Shown in pieces: positions 18,801-24,565 of a stretch of 36,077 bases of DNA; the first letter of the stretch is position 1, and each line of letters opens with the position of its first letter. Source of the DNA: Candidatus Dojkabacteria bacterium. GTDB taxonomy: Bacteria > Patescibacteriota > Dojkabacteria > JAHIVN01. The DNA lies in NCBI GenBank assembly GCA_016932045.1, contig JAFGDO010000012.1, positions 68,195 to 104,271 of the forward strand, in the 5' to 3' direction. A model generated the notes under the pieces. The model was not told where the DNA came from and searched no databases. It saw nothing but the letters and a program-made list of their open reading frames with translations. Made by a program: the position numbers and the translations under genes.

Positions 18801-19299
18801 AAGATCGATGACGAGGATTCTCATGGAATTTTTATTGATCTTTTCTGCAACTCTATCTATTGTAAATGTTATTATTAAACCAGATAAACTGAATATTATT
18901 CTTGCATCTGTATCAGCGATTGTAATATTAGTTCGAATTCTGCCTATATTATTGAAACGCAAATCCTGGGGAGAGGTTAAGGACTCTTATACAGATAAGA
19001 GTGTTGATTTTGCTTATGTAAGACTGTACAACTATACAACAAAAGAGCTTGTAGATATGCAGATTTCAGATAAGAAAGGTAAATTTAGCTTTGTAGCTGG
19101 CAGGGGGAAATTTAATGTACTTGTAACTGCAAAGGGATATAAATTTCCTTCAGAAAAGCAGGTACAAATGGCCACCTGGAAAGATTCATTTATACCTATT
19201 GATGTAGGAGATCAAGGAGTAATAGCAAAGACCTTTTATGTTGATTCGGTTGCTGGAAGTGAAATAGGTGACAGAACTATTTCACCATTTGCAGCATAA
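9877..19299 (+). CDS. Giant multi-LamG surface protein with nested beta-propeller and C-terminal membrane anchors
   Basis: This 3140-residue protein starts with a basic cytoplasmic tail and one membrane segment (about 34-52). Six LamG/concanavalin-like domains follow, each opening with GLWHM/GLWHL-type strands and closing with IDEVRI-type strands: about 92-295, 314-507, 551-779, 822-1432, 1475-1691 and 1738-1957. The fourth is split by a propeller-like repeat region (about 1005-1365; repeats such as TSDGGWMLCGH and TSDDGYLITG). Beta-rich modules come next, then an Fn3-like domain (about 2498-2588), an acidic linker, a carboxypeptidase-regulatory-like domain (about 2717-2800), a membrane segment (about 2828-2856), a second regulatory-like domain (about 2876-2955), a membrane hairpin (about 2982-3028) and a third such domain at the end. 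LamG domains usually bind sugars or proteins, so adhesion or host/substrate contact is likely. No enzyme motif is seen. Confidence 0.85.
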   Translation: MDQNETILASHKSIINKIKKIYSKNSKDRRIVYIAFSAILIVSIALYIIYNVFVSKASPQSLVHDTQSEFEAGTGNRLITSHEDFSTSEHTPDEHTLGLWHMNNDWNDSSGNGYDGAPVADATFTTNASLGSHAGSFDGDGDYIVVPNETNTGTGDFTLEMWVNIRDLPVSHRLTTFFGFWHGSNRYRQFGYARTDYLNFHANKFHWYDIGTTYEFTGTYDYNMFMRDKWVHVAFVGTGGNKISLYVNGDFDSQIDVSYDLSAPNETWIGYGERYFNGLIDEVRISDVALTEGEIKESIERRMRVQTYYQELPADEHTVGLWHMNDNWEDSSSKNNDGTAFNEATFTPDGILGSAGGTFDGTGDCVTTPSSGFDGNVGTVEGWFNITSSPGYRYIFNIRTSNIDEVAVFVNDFNDLIYEVMDTVQLYPSRTVELKSWHHFALVWDNGSYRGYFDGEERVTGTYTGTITTQNINIGRKGDNTYFWNGMIDEIRLSNNARTPEEIKASAQRRPYGVYTSEVLDLGDNLVSIDSIQWNELGVETGDGETPHSTDGLVAQWNFNEISGTTATNNAGSCGATCNGTLTNFSDTSAQDVLAGSGWTSNNRRWGNGAIMIDGNDDLIDIANNPNVNLSGPFTLEAWVNARNLDPSNRNGIIHKANNNNCIYYNYSIHTTNDGTGNVFEFISYINSTCIVVRGTKSIQLGKWYHVAGVYDGSEMKLYVNGILESSEPANGAVYNNTYPVRIGYQWHDVTGNYLFWDGIIDSSRIYSRALSEDEVLSNYQAGQIEFQTRTSPDGVSWEAWSPTTGNSLIDSMDSYLYNSTDGGLVSYWPIDETSDDSCGGGEDVCDISSSLQGTDSRDTNIIDGVFGKARYFDGTEYVNVGDQSSLDFGTGDFAVSYWLKTDETPTTYPDYILSKEVATSDNGFSFKVNTSNNLEFLLDGDPAYTTTYTTNINDGDWHHIVGNKQGDELELFVDGEQKDSVAGVNAVDVSSTGGFILGGSQDFRRWSQSGQDLRIESVISTSDGGWMLCGHVNSADWSIVAIKLDSSFEIEWQRTYRLSNLASTIQDITQTSDDGYLITGNMRVSSYSYDAIMLKIDSTGNPLWQKRSNNGNWYDHTSVTIEDGTDLVVAGRDDAFRGAAIVRMDSAGTIAYQRAVRFKGYRKDVFSDIEIVNDGNYLAVGNTYAQNIENDALLVKLDPATGNVIWANGFLHASPGSYSESRAFIEDSSGDILIQGYTNTIGEGDNDIFIARTDSAGNISWLKTLGTTASEYTERNSIVETSGGDIIFVGNSNISGTQAGVVVRFKKDGTVVYTKTFDKSGDDYFTDIEINGDIMIISGYTKSFSANEESFILYCHVNGECVSLDDISLTEQTHTETVAAATFSYDAWGWSNTTTTAGAGASTLSADFQFPFEGSIDEVRVYSSALSDSSIYELATEGIDNVGIQNSGLHLSRDTSLKVEGTSAWKGNTGAAKLDEHTVALWHLDETNGDLAGDDVVDSSRNGNHGEFYGSDVHNGVTQGIANKGIKFNGTDDYISVDHNEGLNPSTNWSISFWLKTSVSSAADDRPIHKGTNWNDYQFLVCYSASPNKIRYHQNVSGYSDPGLASTSDVNDGKWHHVAVTRNGNVTKLYFDGNEEDSSSVDPGNVSATTPMAIGARADDSNHYNGSLDEVSVYNTTLTPEEIAETYRMGRDHRVSHELLTNSLSDKTKMPFWVAADRPGTYIEATVGESEYVNYQPDENTVGLWHLEEDSGYCTSAQSGCIKDSSGNDDNGTPSSSPHTSQGMVGKGWYFDGIDDHILVPDNPEWDIPNSVFTQDAWFKVYDNTPPHHYRILFRASPTSNSNWGMTVLATSGNFYCAIRLNTLTVTEVNTGIQVSENEWHHGVCVWDGSNIYAYLDGRLAGVGGLSGTYNPQNDPVYIGTDDNIGQTLYGLIDEARISNIARTAEEVRQTYEIGRRTHPITIDFGASLDSGDLITGAGDTSFTIDATTYGFSNKGDNLYVGDKIIAKENYGGSEYIAQGTVASVDQSSGAVTVTGWDSGSTFPGSGFTQNATIFKWQEEWFDVRSSLPAHRDALTNLTLRVTDGSEGRTIWIDNLTSSGPYLSNPTATGNVTSTTNRYIQYRFFESSYDRAISSSVSSVTLNYNQRTASVSSSNISVSENIYAGRTFDVQTVYSDSAGAADLDQLYLRIQNPSSTDIEYIASEGVDTTGQTPTEVSGGGFIKSITYDRDTESPTANDITIIWHIATNWNWVEDANIEYGVRAIEDTGPDTGWDFTNNDYFYENDLTFTGNLSVTGSDGRALSNGSWVYADELLDWSGLKVVYEGTTDVYPPDSDFDVSVINDDGFSWQDLQSSGGAINITTRADAVYDAEEVYNVDILNIPAGGSDISNVTFALKVDDIYPDIIDIVGDYEGIWQNVEPGPVISWTDPESHSDDTFYITIDGSDPTEANYRWKTTLPTYDLPFIKHTETIVRSRAVNGAKKYGPIYDFVLRYDGLAPPNVSNLKSVHETETSIKLTWDNPTIRDFDHVLIIRKAGSIPQNPEDGDVVYEGDAESLLDENVEADTTYYYVVYSFDILRNRSSGAVTTPKWEEEGIEEPEEVEEIEPEDLEGDIIFIIDGNEFTIASDSDLHAYQDSLVQVKVALNILIEGKEDLDIVQVIFVIGDEVYIMEINEAGDYYITDFDAPDVLGEYNTHVIVTYSDDTGRKINIDLTIDPYGYVYSLFAGSELRLEGAKVTLYQEVDGEQRLWLSNNEAYLNPAYTDQQGEFGFMVAPGRYKLTAEAEGYESNETAWFDVSVMTVNKNILLDRHSILDSAIDWIRLNSSLLTNISLATLATSIGLAALSLLLLLRGGIFNIKALVDAIMVALNLKKDNAFGVVIDPLGRKPVAFAVMRVFDKERRQKLVKVTDLNGRYGIVLERGTYTLEVSHPDYEKYTNKVTIEQAESQRLELVIEMMSLEAKAASKTFFKLKKLSRSMTRILMEFLLIFSATLSIVNVIIKPDKLNIILASVSAIVILVRILPILLKRKSWGEVKDSYTDKSVDFAYVRLYNYTTKELVDMQISDKKGKFSFVAGRGKFNVLVTAKGYKFPSEKQVQMATWKDSFIPIDVGDQGVIAKTFYVDSVAGSEIGDRTISPFAA

Positions 19300-19317
19300 T
19301 AATAAATTTGCTAGAAT
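19289..19317 (+). promoter_or_regulatory. Promoter of the T-box leader
   Basis: TTGCAG (19289-19294) and TAGAAT (19312-19317) are 17 bp apart, and the -10 is extended by TGC. The -35 lies within the last codons of the giant gene. Transcription should start near 19324, a few bases before the first helix of the T-box. Confidence 0.65.
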
Positions 19318-19323
19318 TCGCGC

Positions 19324-19644
19324 AAATAAACCCAAGAGTTCTAAAGGTTAAAAAGAGACTTAGGAAATAAGTGAAATCCTAATACCAACCAAAAGATAAG
19401 ACTTGGTTTAAATTCTCTAAAGAAATTCTGTAAAAGCAAATTATACAGAATAGTAGAATAGAGCGGGAGTTCCCGTAATAGATCAATTCCGACGAATATA
19501 TTTAATCATAATATACTTGCGGAAGAAAAGGGAGTTATGGTAACATAGCTTTGAAGTAAGGTGGTATCGCGATAGTGATCGCCCTTACCTATTTCTGAGA
19601 TTGGTTCGCGCCGTTCTCGGATCTAGGTAAGGGCGTTTTTTTTT
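19324..19644 (+). ncRNA. T-box riboswitch (tRNA-sensing leader)
   Basis: The T-box signature AAGGTGGTATCGCG is at 19558-19571. The antiterminator folds in the standard way: GTAAGG (19556-19561) pairs with CCTTAC (19583-19588), then comes a 7-base bulge holding TGGT for the uncharged NCCA end, then GCGAT (19569-19573) pairs with ATCGC (19578-19582). The competing terminator is also perfect. Upstream, a compact Stem I can be drawn: CCAAG (19332) with CTTGG (19402), GGTT (19346) with AACC (19387), and TTAGGA (19360) with TCCTAA (19377). An 8-bp hairpin (19425-19451) and a CGGG/CCCG hairpin (19464-19475) follow. In the putative specifier loop AAG at 19398-19400 would be a lysine codon, fitting lysS downstream, but this is tentative. 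TGGT fits a tRNA with discriminator A. Confidence 0.88.
19580..19644 (+). terminator. Intrinsic terminator of the T-box
   Basis: CGCCCTTACCTA (19580-19591) is perfectly complementary to TAGGTAAGGGCG (19624-19635), followed by nine T. An inner CTGAGA/TCTCGG stem extends the hairpin. The left strand overlaps the antiterminator, as needed for a switch. Confidence 0.9.
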
Positions 19645-19813
19645 CATTTAGCCCTGGAAAATCTGCGAAATTTTTGTAGAGATAATCGATCATGTATAAG
19701 CGAACATCGCGAGCTTTGTACAGGAAAATTTTCCCGTGTTACCTTAAAATCGACTAGATAATCAAGATCATTAGATCAATTTCTTCAATATGGCAGTCAT
19801 TTGAAATTTTAAC

Positions 19814-19819
19814 TATAAT
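19814..19819 (+). promoter_or_regulatory. Perfect -10 box directly before the glycosyltransferase start
   Basis: TATAAT lies six bases before the ATG at 19826, so a transcript from it would start at or next to the start codon (leaderless). No good -35 is seen. The 169 bases between the terminator and this box hold no convincing gene. Confidence 0.45.
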
Positions 19820-19825
19820 GAAGAT

Positions 19826-20770
19826 ATGAAACTATCAATAATCATTACAGCCTGGAAAGAGGAACGAACTATTGAAAAGGCTCTACACTCTATCATTGAT
19901 CCTGATTGGAACGATTACAAAGGTACGTTTGAAGTACTCATTGTTTGTCCGGATAGTAAAACATGGTTAGCTGCAAAGAATGCGGCCAAGAAATTCAGGT
20001 TTGTAAATCTTAAATGGATAAAGGATGAAGGAAAGGGTAAGCCAAATGCCCTAAATCTTGCATTTAAGGAGGTTAGAGGCAAGATTCTTATTCTTACTGA
20101 CGGTGATGTGCATTTTGGCAAGAATGCAGTTTCAAATCTCGTAAGACATTTTAGTGACAGAAAGGTTGGCGGTGTTACAGGAAGGCCAATTTCAAAGGAC
20201 AAAAAAGATAATTTCATGGGTTACATGGGGCATTTACTTGCTGATGCTGCTCATCACAAAAGGATGGTGACAATGGTTCCAGATGTTAAAGGAAGATCAC
20301 TAAAAATCGTAAGTAAAAAACCTCACTTCTTTGTGCTGAGCGGGTACATCCTTGCTATGAGGAATACTGGCATCAAGGCTCCATCAGATTGCTTGATCGA
20401 AGATGCATACTTCTCATATATCCTTCACAAAAAAAGATATAAACTAGCCTACGAGCCTGAAGCAAAAGTATATGTGATGTACTCCAAAAATTTACGTGAC
20501 TGGTTTAAACAAAAACTTCGTTCAGTAGGTGGGTATATACAGCTATGGAAGTATAATGTTATAACACCCGACACAAAAGTTAGAAACTTCTGGAGGGAGC
20601 TTGAATACTTTTGGTTCCCCATTCGGTATGCGAGGAATCCGAAACAGCTACTTTGGTCACTAGCAATGTATCCGATTCGTATGTATCTCTGGCTTAGAAT
20701 CTTTTGGGAACAAAGAATTTTAAAGAAAAGTTTTGAAAAAACATGGGTGAGGGTTGAAAGTACAAAATGA
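19826..20770 (+). CDS. Family 2 glycosyltransferase
   Basis: A 314-residue inverting GT-A enzyme. The N-terminal LSIIITAWKEERTIEKAL is the nucleotide-sugar fold start. GKGKPNALN, then TDGDVHF supplies the DxD metal site near residue 92, VGGVTGRP follows, and CLIEDAYFSYIL holds the acidic catalytic base region near residue 190. QKLRSVGGY is in the place of the QxxRW motif. The C-terminal part has hydrophobic, Trp-rich stretches that may lie on the membrane (WSLAMYPIRMYLWLRIFW). It likely adds sugars to a lipid-linked or surface polymer. It stands between the T-box and lysS, with lysS starting 78 bp after its stop. The acceptor cannot be read from the sequence. Confidence 0.85.
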   Translation: MKLSIIITAWKEERTIEKALHSIIDPDWNDYKGTFEVLIVCPDSKTWLAAKNAAKKFRFVNLKWIKDEGKGKPNALNLAFKEVRGKILILTDGDVHFGKNAVSNLVRHFSDRKVGGVTGRPISKDKKDNFMGYMGHLLADAAHHKRMVTMVPDVKGRSLKIVSKKPHFFVLSGYILAMRNTGIKAPSDCLIEDAYFSYILHKKRYKLAYEPEAKVYVMYSKNLRDWFKQKLRSVGGYIQLWKYNVITPDTKVRNFWRELEYFWFPIRYARNPKQLLWSLAMYPIRMYLWLRIFWEQRILKKSFEKTWVRVESTK

Positions 20771-20848
20771 TTAAAAGATGCAATGATCTATAAGATCGAT
20801 TTGATCATTTTAATCGTTGTAAAACTATTAATTATTAAGTATAAAATT

Positions 20849-23149
20849 ATGTCCAGCACTCTTGCAAAAATACGAAATGACAGGCTTGGAAAAGTCGAAA
20901 AACTCAGGGAATTAGGGATAAATCCATATCCAGCTAGAGCAGACAAAGAAGAGAGAATAAGGCTTAAGAAAATAAACAAAAAATTTGACGAGTATAAAGG
21001 GAAGAATGTAACAGCTTTTGGCCGTATCATGTCATGGCGTGAGCACGGAGCCTTAAAATTCGCAAATATCCAAGATTATACAGGAAAAATTCAACTTATA
21101 ATGCGTAAGGACGATTTAGAAGGTAAGTTCAGTAAAGACCGACAGCTCCTTGGGTGGAAAGAATTGAAACTTATTGATGTTGGTGATTTTGTTCAAGTAA
21201 GGGGAGAAGTATTGGAATCTAAAACTGGAGAAAATTCAATAGAAGTTAGGGAGTTTAGAATACTGACTAAAGCAATTCGTCCTCTTCCGGAAAAATGGGA
21301 AGGTATAAAAGATACCGAGACTAGATATAGAAGAAGGTATCTAGATATGACTATGAATAAGGAGGTAAGAGATCGATTTGAAAGAAAAGCCACCTTCTGG
21401 AACACGATAAGGGAATTCTTGAATGACAATGAATTTATTGAAGTTAATATTCCTGTGCTTGAACATGTAACAGGAGGAGCTGATGCAAACCCTTTTGTGA
21501 CTCATTATGATGCTTTGGATCAAGATTTTTATCTAAGAATTTCTCATGAGTTACCTTTAAAAAGATTAATTGGGGGAGGTTTTGAGAAGGTCTACGACAT
21601 TGGTGCACGGTTTAGGAACGAAGGATTTAGTGATGAGCATCTTCCAGAGCATGTTGCACTTGAATGGTACTGTGCATATGCCGACTATCATGACGGAATG
21701 GATATGCTTGAGGAGATGTTTAAAAAAATTGTGAAGAATCTCTATGGCAAATTAAAGTTCAAAATCAAAGGTTTTGATGTTGATTTTGGTAAAAAGTGGG
21801 AAAGAATTAAGTTTAATGAAATTCTTAATAAGAGATTCAAAGTTGATGTTTATGAAGACTCGGTTGAAAAGATGAATAAAATATTAAAAGAAAATGGAGT
21901 TGATCTTGGAGATGAGACAAATCGAAACAGAGTCGTAGATAATTTATGGAAATTGATAAGAAAAGATATCGGAGGGCCCGCATTCTTAATCGAACATCCG
22001 AAATTCTTATCTCCTTTATCGAAAAGCAATGATGAAAATCCAATGATAGTTGATAGAGGTCAGCCAATAGTTGCAGGATCAGAGCTTGGCAACTTCTGGT
22101 CGGAACTTAATGACCCAGTCGATCAGTATGAAAGGTTTAAAGAGCAACAGGATATGAGAGATGCCGGGGATGATGAAGCTCAAATGATGGATATTGACTA
22201 TGTTGAAATGCTTGAATACGGTATGCCTCCTTGTGTTGGTTTTGGTATATCAGAAAGAATTTTCTGGTACCTTGAGAGTGTCACTGCAAAGGAAGGTGTA
22301 GCATTTCCTCCAGTAAGAGCCGAACTTGAAGAAACTACAAAGGAGATTTACGGCATTAATGAAGTAAGAAAAGTATCAGCAAGTTCTAGAAATAAATTTG
22401 ATAAAAGTATCAAAAACTTAAGAAATATCGTTGCAGCGAAAGGAATTGATGATATTGATGACAGTAAAATCATTGAAATTGATAAAAAACTGTTAGAAAG
22501 TTATGAGAATATAAATATTGGAATCGCAGTAATTAAAGGTGTAAAGGTCGAAAAGAAGAATTCTGAACTTGAGAAATTAAAAAAGAAAACATTATCAGGA
22601 ATCAGAAAAACATTATCTCTTGAAGCAATTGATGACATTCCACAAATCGAAAGTTACATGCATATGTACAAAAGAATGGGAGTAGACACCGGTAGCAGAA
22701 AAGCATCTCCTGAAGCATTGCTGCGGAGAGTTGTTGAGGGAGAAGGAATTTACAATGTAAACACTTGTGTAGACGCTTACAATATAGCAGTTCTTTTGAC
22801 TCAGGTTAGTACTGGAGCTTTTGATCTTGAGACGTTGAAATTCCCAGTGGTAGTAAGAGAGGCTAGAAACGGCGAGAAAATAGAAATAATTGGTGGAGAA
22901 AAGAAGAAATTGAAGGATGGGGAGGTTTGTTATTTTGACCAAAATGGAGCATACAATATTGACTATAACTGGAGAGATGCTGATAGGACAAAGGTAACTG
23001 AGAAAACAAAAGATTTATGGATAAATGTAGAGGGCGTAAATTCTATAACACGCGACCAAGTAGCAGACACTCTAAAACTAGCAGTAGAATTAATAACCAG
23101 ATTCTGCGGGGGAAGTGTTGGAAAAGTGGGCCTTGTTAAGAATAAATAA
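20849..23149 (+). CDS. lysS: Lysyl-tRNA synthetase (class II) fused to a B3/4 domain
   Basis: From the ATG at 20849 the protein has 766 residues; the frame is open back to an ATG at 20783, but those 22 residues are hydrophobic and not part of the family. An OB-fold anticodon domain comes first (about 30-160; NVTAFGRIMSWREHGALKF). The class II core (about 170-510) contains GGADANPFVTHYDALD, YLRISHELPLKRLIGGGFE, motif 2 (FRNEGFSDEHLPEH) and motif 3 (PPCVGFGISERIFW). Normal bacterial LysRS ends here at about 500 residues. This one continues through a charged linker into a B3/4 domain of the PheRS-beta/COG3382 type (about 560-766; SPEALLRRVVEGEG, VDAYNIAVLL, GAFDL, NWRDADRTKVTEKT). B3/4 in PheRS edits mischarged tRNA. 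An editing role here is inference. The T-box upstream fits control by tRNA charging. Confidence 0.9.
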   Translation: MSSTLAKIRNDRLGKVEKLRELGINPYPARADKEERIRLKKINKKFDEYKGKNVTAFGRIMSWREHGALKFANIQDYTGKIQLIMRKDDLEGKFSKDRQLLGWKELKLIDVGDFVQVRGEVLESKTGENSIEVREFRILTKAIRPLPEKWEGIKDTETRYRRRYLDMTMNKEVRDRFERKATFWNTIREFLNDNEFIEVNIPVLEHVTGGADANPFVTHYDALDQDFYLRISHELPLKRLIGGGFEKVYDIGARFRNEGFSDEHLPEHVALEWYCAYADYHDGMDMLEEMFKKIVKNLYGKLKFKIKGFDVDFGKKWERIKFNEILNKRFKVDVYEDSVEKMNKILKENGVDLGDETNRNRVVDNLWKLIRKDIGGPAFLIEHPKFLSPLSKSNDENPMIVDRGQPIVAGSELGNFWSELNDPVDQYERFKEQQDMRDAGDDEAQMMDIDYVEMLEYGMPPCVGFGISERIFWYLESVTAKEGVAFPPVRAELEETTKEIYGINEVRKVSASSRNKFDKSIKNLRNIVAAKGIDDIDDSKIIEIDKKLLESYENINIGIAVIKGVKVEKKNSELEKLKKKTLSGIRKTLSLEAIDDIPQIESYMHMYKRMGVDTGSRKASPEALLRRVVEGEGIYNVNTCVDAYNIAVLLTQVSTGAFDLETLKFPVVVREARNGEKIEIIGGEKKKLKDGEVCYFDQNGAYNIDYNWRDADRTKVTEKTKDLWINVEGVNSITRDQVADTLKLAVELITRFCGGSVGKVGLVKNK

Positions 23150-23167
23150 TATTTTAAGAACAAAAAG

Positions 23168-23764
23168 ATGAATGAGAGAGAACAGATAGAACCGGAAATT
23201 GATCGAGGTAAAGCATTAGAGCTAATCAAAGAATATACAAAGAATGGAAACCTTCTCAAACACATGTATGCATCTGAAGCCGCTATGAGAGAATATGCAA
23301 AGTACTTTGTAGATAAGGAAGCACTACATAAAGATAACATTGAAACATGGGCAGTCGCAGGTCTTGTACATGATATTACCTATGAAAGAGATGGTGATAA
23401 GCATATGTATTCTGGAGCTGATTTGCTTAAAGGTAAAGGAGTAAGTGAATATATTACAAATGCAATAAGAGTACACGGTAATACCGATGGAACTGATCAA
23501 GAAACACTGCTTGATAAAGTGCTTTGGATTGCTGAGGAGTGTACTGGTTTAGTAGTTGCAGCTACATTAGTATTACCTTCTAAAAAGCTTAAAGATTTAA
23601 CCATTGAATCTCTAATGAAAAAATGGAAAGATAAACGTTTTGCAGCAAAGATAAATAGAGATCATATTTCAGAAGGGTGTGAAAGAGTTGGTATCAAAGT
23701 AGAAGAGCATTTGGGTATTATTTTAAAAGCAATGCAGGGAGTAAGTGATGAATTGGGTTTGTGA
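23168..23764 (+). CDS. HD-domain phosphohydrolase-like protein
   Basis: A 198-residue helical protein. The HD motif is in VAGLVHDITYERDGDKH, with an upstream His in KHMYASEAAM and a later RVHG. This pattern is that of small HDIG proteins of the YqeK/HD hydrolase type, which usually cleave phosphate esters or nucleotides with a metal. The substrate is unknown. It begins 18 bases after the lysS stop and is probably in the same transcript. Confidence 0.8.
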   Translation: MNEREQIEPEIDRGKALELIKEYTKNGNLLKHMYASEAAMREYAKYFVDKEALHKDNIETWAVAGLVHDITYERDGDKHMYSGADLLKGKGVSEYITNAIRVHGNTDGTDQETLLDKVLWIAEECTGLVVAATLVLPSKKLKDLTIESLMKKWKDKRFAAKINRDHISEGCERVGIKVEEHLGIILKAMQGVSDELGL

Positions 23765-23891
23765 TTAAAGAATTAAGAATTAAGAATGTAGTTCTTTCAA
23801 AAGTGTAGCGTATTTACCTTTACCTTATCTTGCTACTATAATATATAACCATCATTCTTATTTATAAATTTTTAATTATTAATTTCTTAAT
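23765..23891. repeat. Inverted pair of 7-bp arrays (TTAAGAA type) with promoter-like spacer
   Basis: The left arm (23765-23788) holds tandem TTAAGAA units ending in AGAATG. The right arm (23853-23891) is its rough complement, beginning CATTCT and continuing in A/T-rich 7-mers. The 64-base spacer contains a perfect TATAAT (23837-23842), possibly with a weak -35 (TTACCT) 17 bp upstream, which could serve the HD gene at 23892. The right arm runs up to that ATG. Confidence 0.6.
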
Positions 23892-24560
23892 ATGGATCTA
23901 ACACTTGCAAATGTAAAACAAAACGAGCAGATAGATGAATTTATAAGTCAAACAGACAGAAAACTTGATGCTATGAATTACTCGGATCATGGTAGAAGGC
24001 ACGCAGGAATCGTATCAGATCGGGCTCAGATGATTGCAAGAAAAGTCGGTCTTTCAAATGAAAGAATTGAATACGCCGGTATTGCCGGATTTTGCCATGA
24101 TATGGGAAACTTTTTGGGAAGAGAGCTTCATCACCACTGGGCAAGCATTTTATTTCATCAAGTTTTTTCAAATCAAACTGAAGATATAGAGGGGCTTGTT
24201 GCAATTATGCAGGCAATTTCAAATCATGATAAAGATACTGCTCGGCTTACAAATGAGATTTCGGCCGTTTTGATACTAGCGGATAAAAGTGATGTTCATA
24301 GAGATCGAGTGAAAGAAAAAAGCAAGGAAAAAATTCTTGAAGATATACATAACCGTGTTAATTATTCAGTTACAAGAAATGATCTCGATGTGAATGAAAA
24401 CACAAAAATAATAACATTGATGCTTCGACTTGATACTAAATTCACTCCAATTATGGATTTCTTCGAAATATTTACTGGTAGAATGAACTACTGCAGGAAA
24501 AGTGCTGAATATTTGGGCTACAAGTTTAAGTTAGTTATTAATGATTTTGAGCTGTTGTAA
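23892..24560 (+). CDS. Second HD-domain phosphohydrolase-like protein
   Basis: The protein has 222 residues. DHGRRHAGIVSDRA gives the first His, AGIAGFCHDMGNFLGRELHHHWAS the HD pair and the next two His, and SNHDKD plus LILADKSDVHRDRV the later metal ligands and conserved Asp. It is thus a complete HD/HDc site and probably active on a phosphorylated small molecule or nucleotide. It is not closely similar to the HD protein upstream. Its stop is only five bases before the miaA start, so these two are likely one unit. Confidence 0.82.
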   Translation: MDLTLANVKQNEQIDEFISQTDRKLDAMNYSDHGRRHAGIVSDRAQMIARKVGLSNERIEYAGIAGFCHDMGNFLGRELHHHWASILFHQVFSNQTEDIEGLVAIMQAISNHDKDTARLTNEISAVLILADKSDVHRDRVKEKSKEKILEDIHNRVNYSVTRNDLDVNENTKIITLMLRLDTKFTPIMDFFEIFTGRMNYCRKSAEYLGYKFKLVINDFELL

Positions 24561-24565
24561 AAAGA

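Noticed and set aside
19692-19757. A 21-codon leader peptide between the T-box and the glycosyltransferase
   Set aside because: No ribosome-binding site, no codon bias of an attenuator, and no terminator after it; short frames of this size are expected by chance.
20783-20848. N-terminal extension of lysS from the upstream ATG
   Set aside because: The 22 extra residues are hydrophobic and unlike any LysRS N-terminus; the ATG at 20849 gives a normal MSSTLAKIRNDRLGK start.
22613-23340. Minus-strand ORFs of 109 and 125 codons over lysS and the HD gene
   Set aside because: Shadows of the B3/4 and HD coding frames; composition is that of translated complements, rich in Ser, Phe and Leu.
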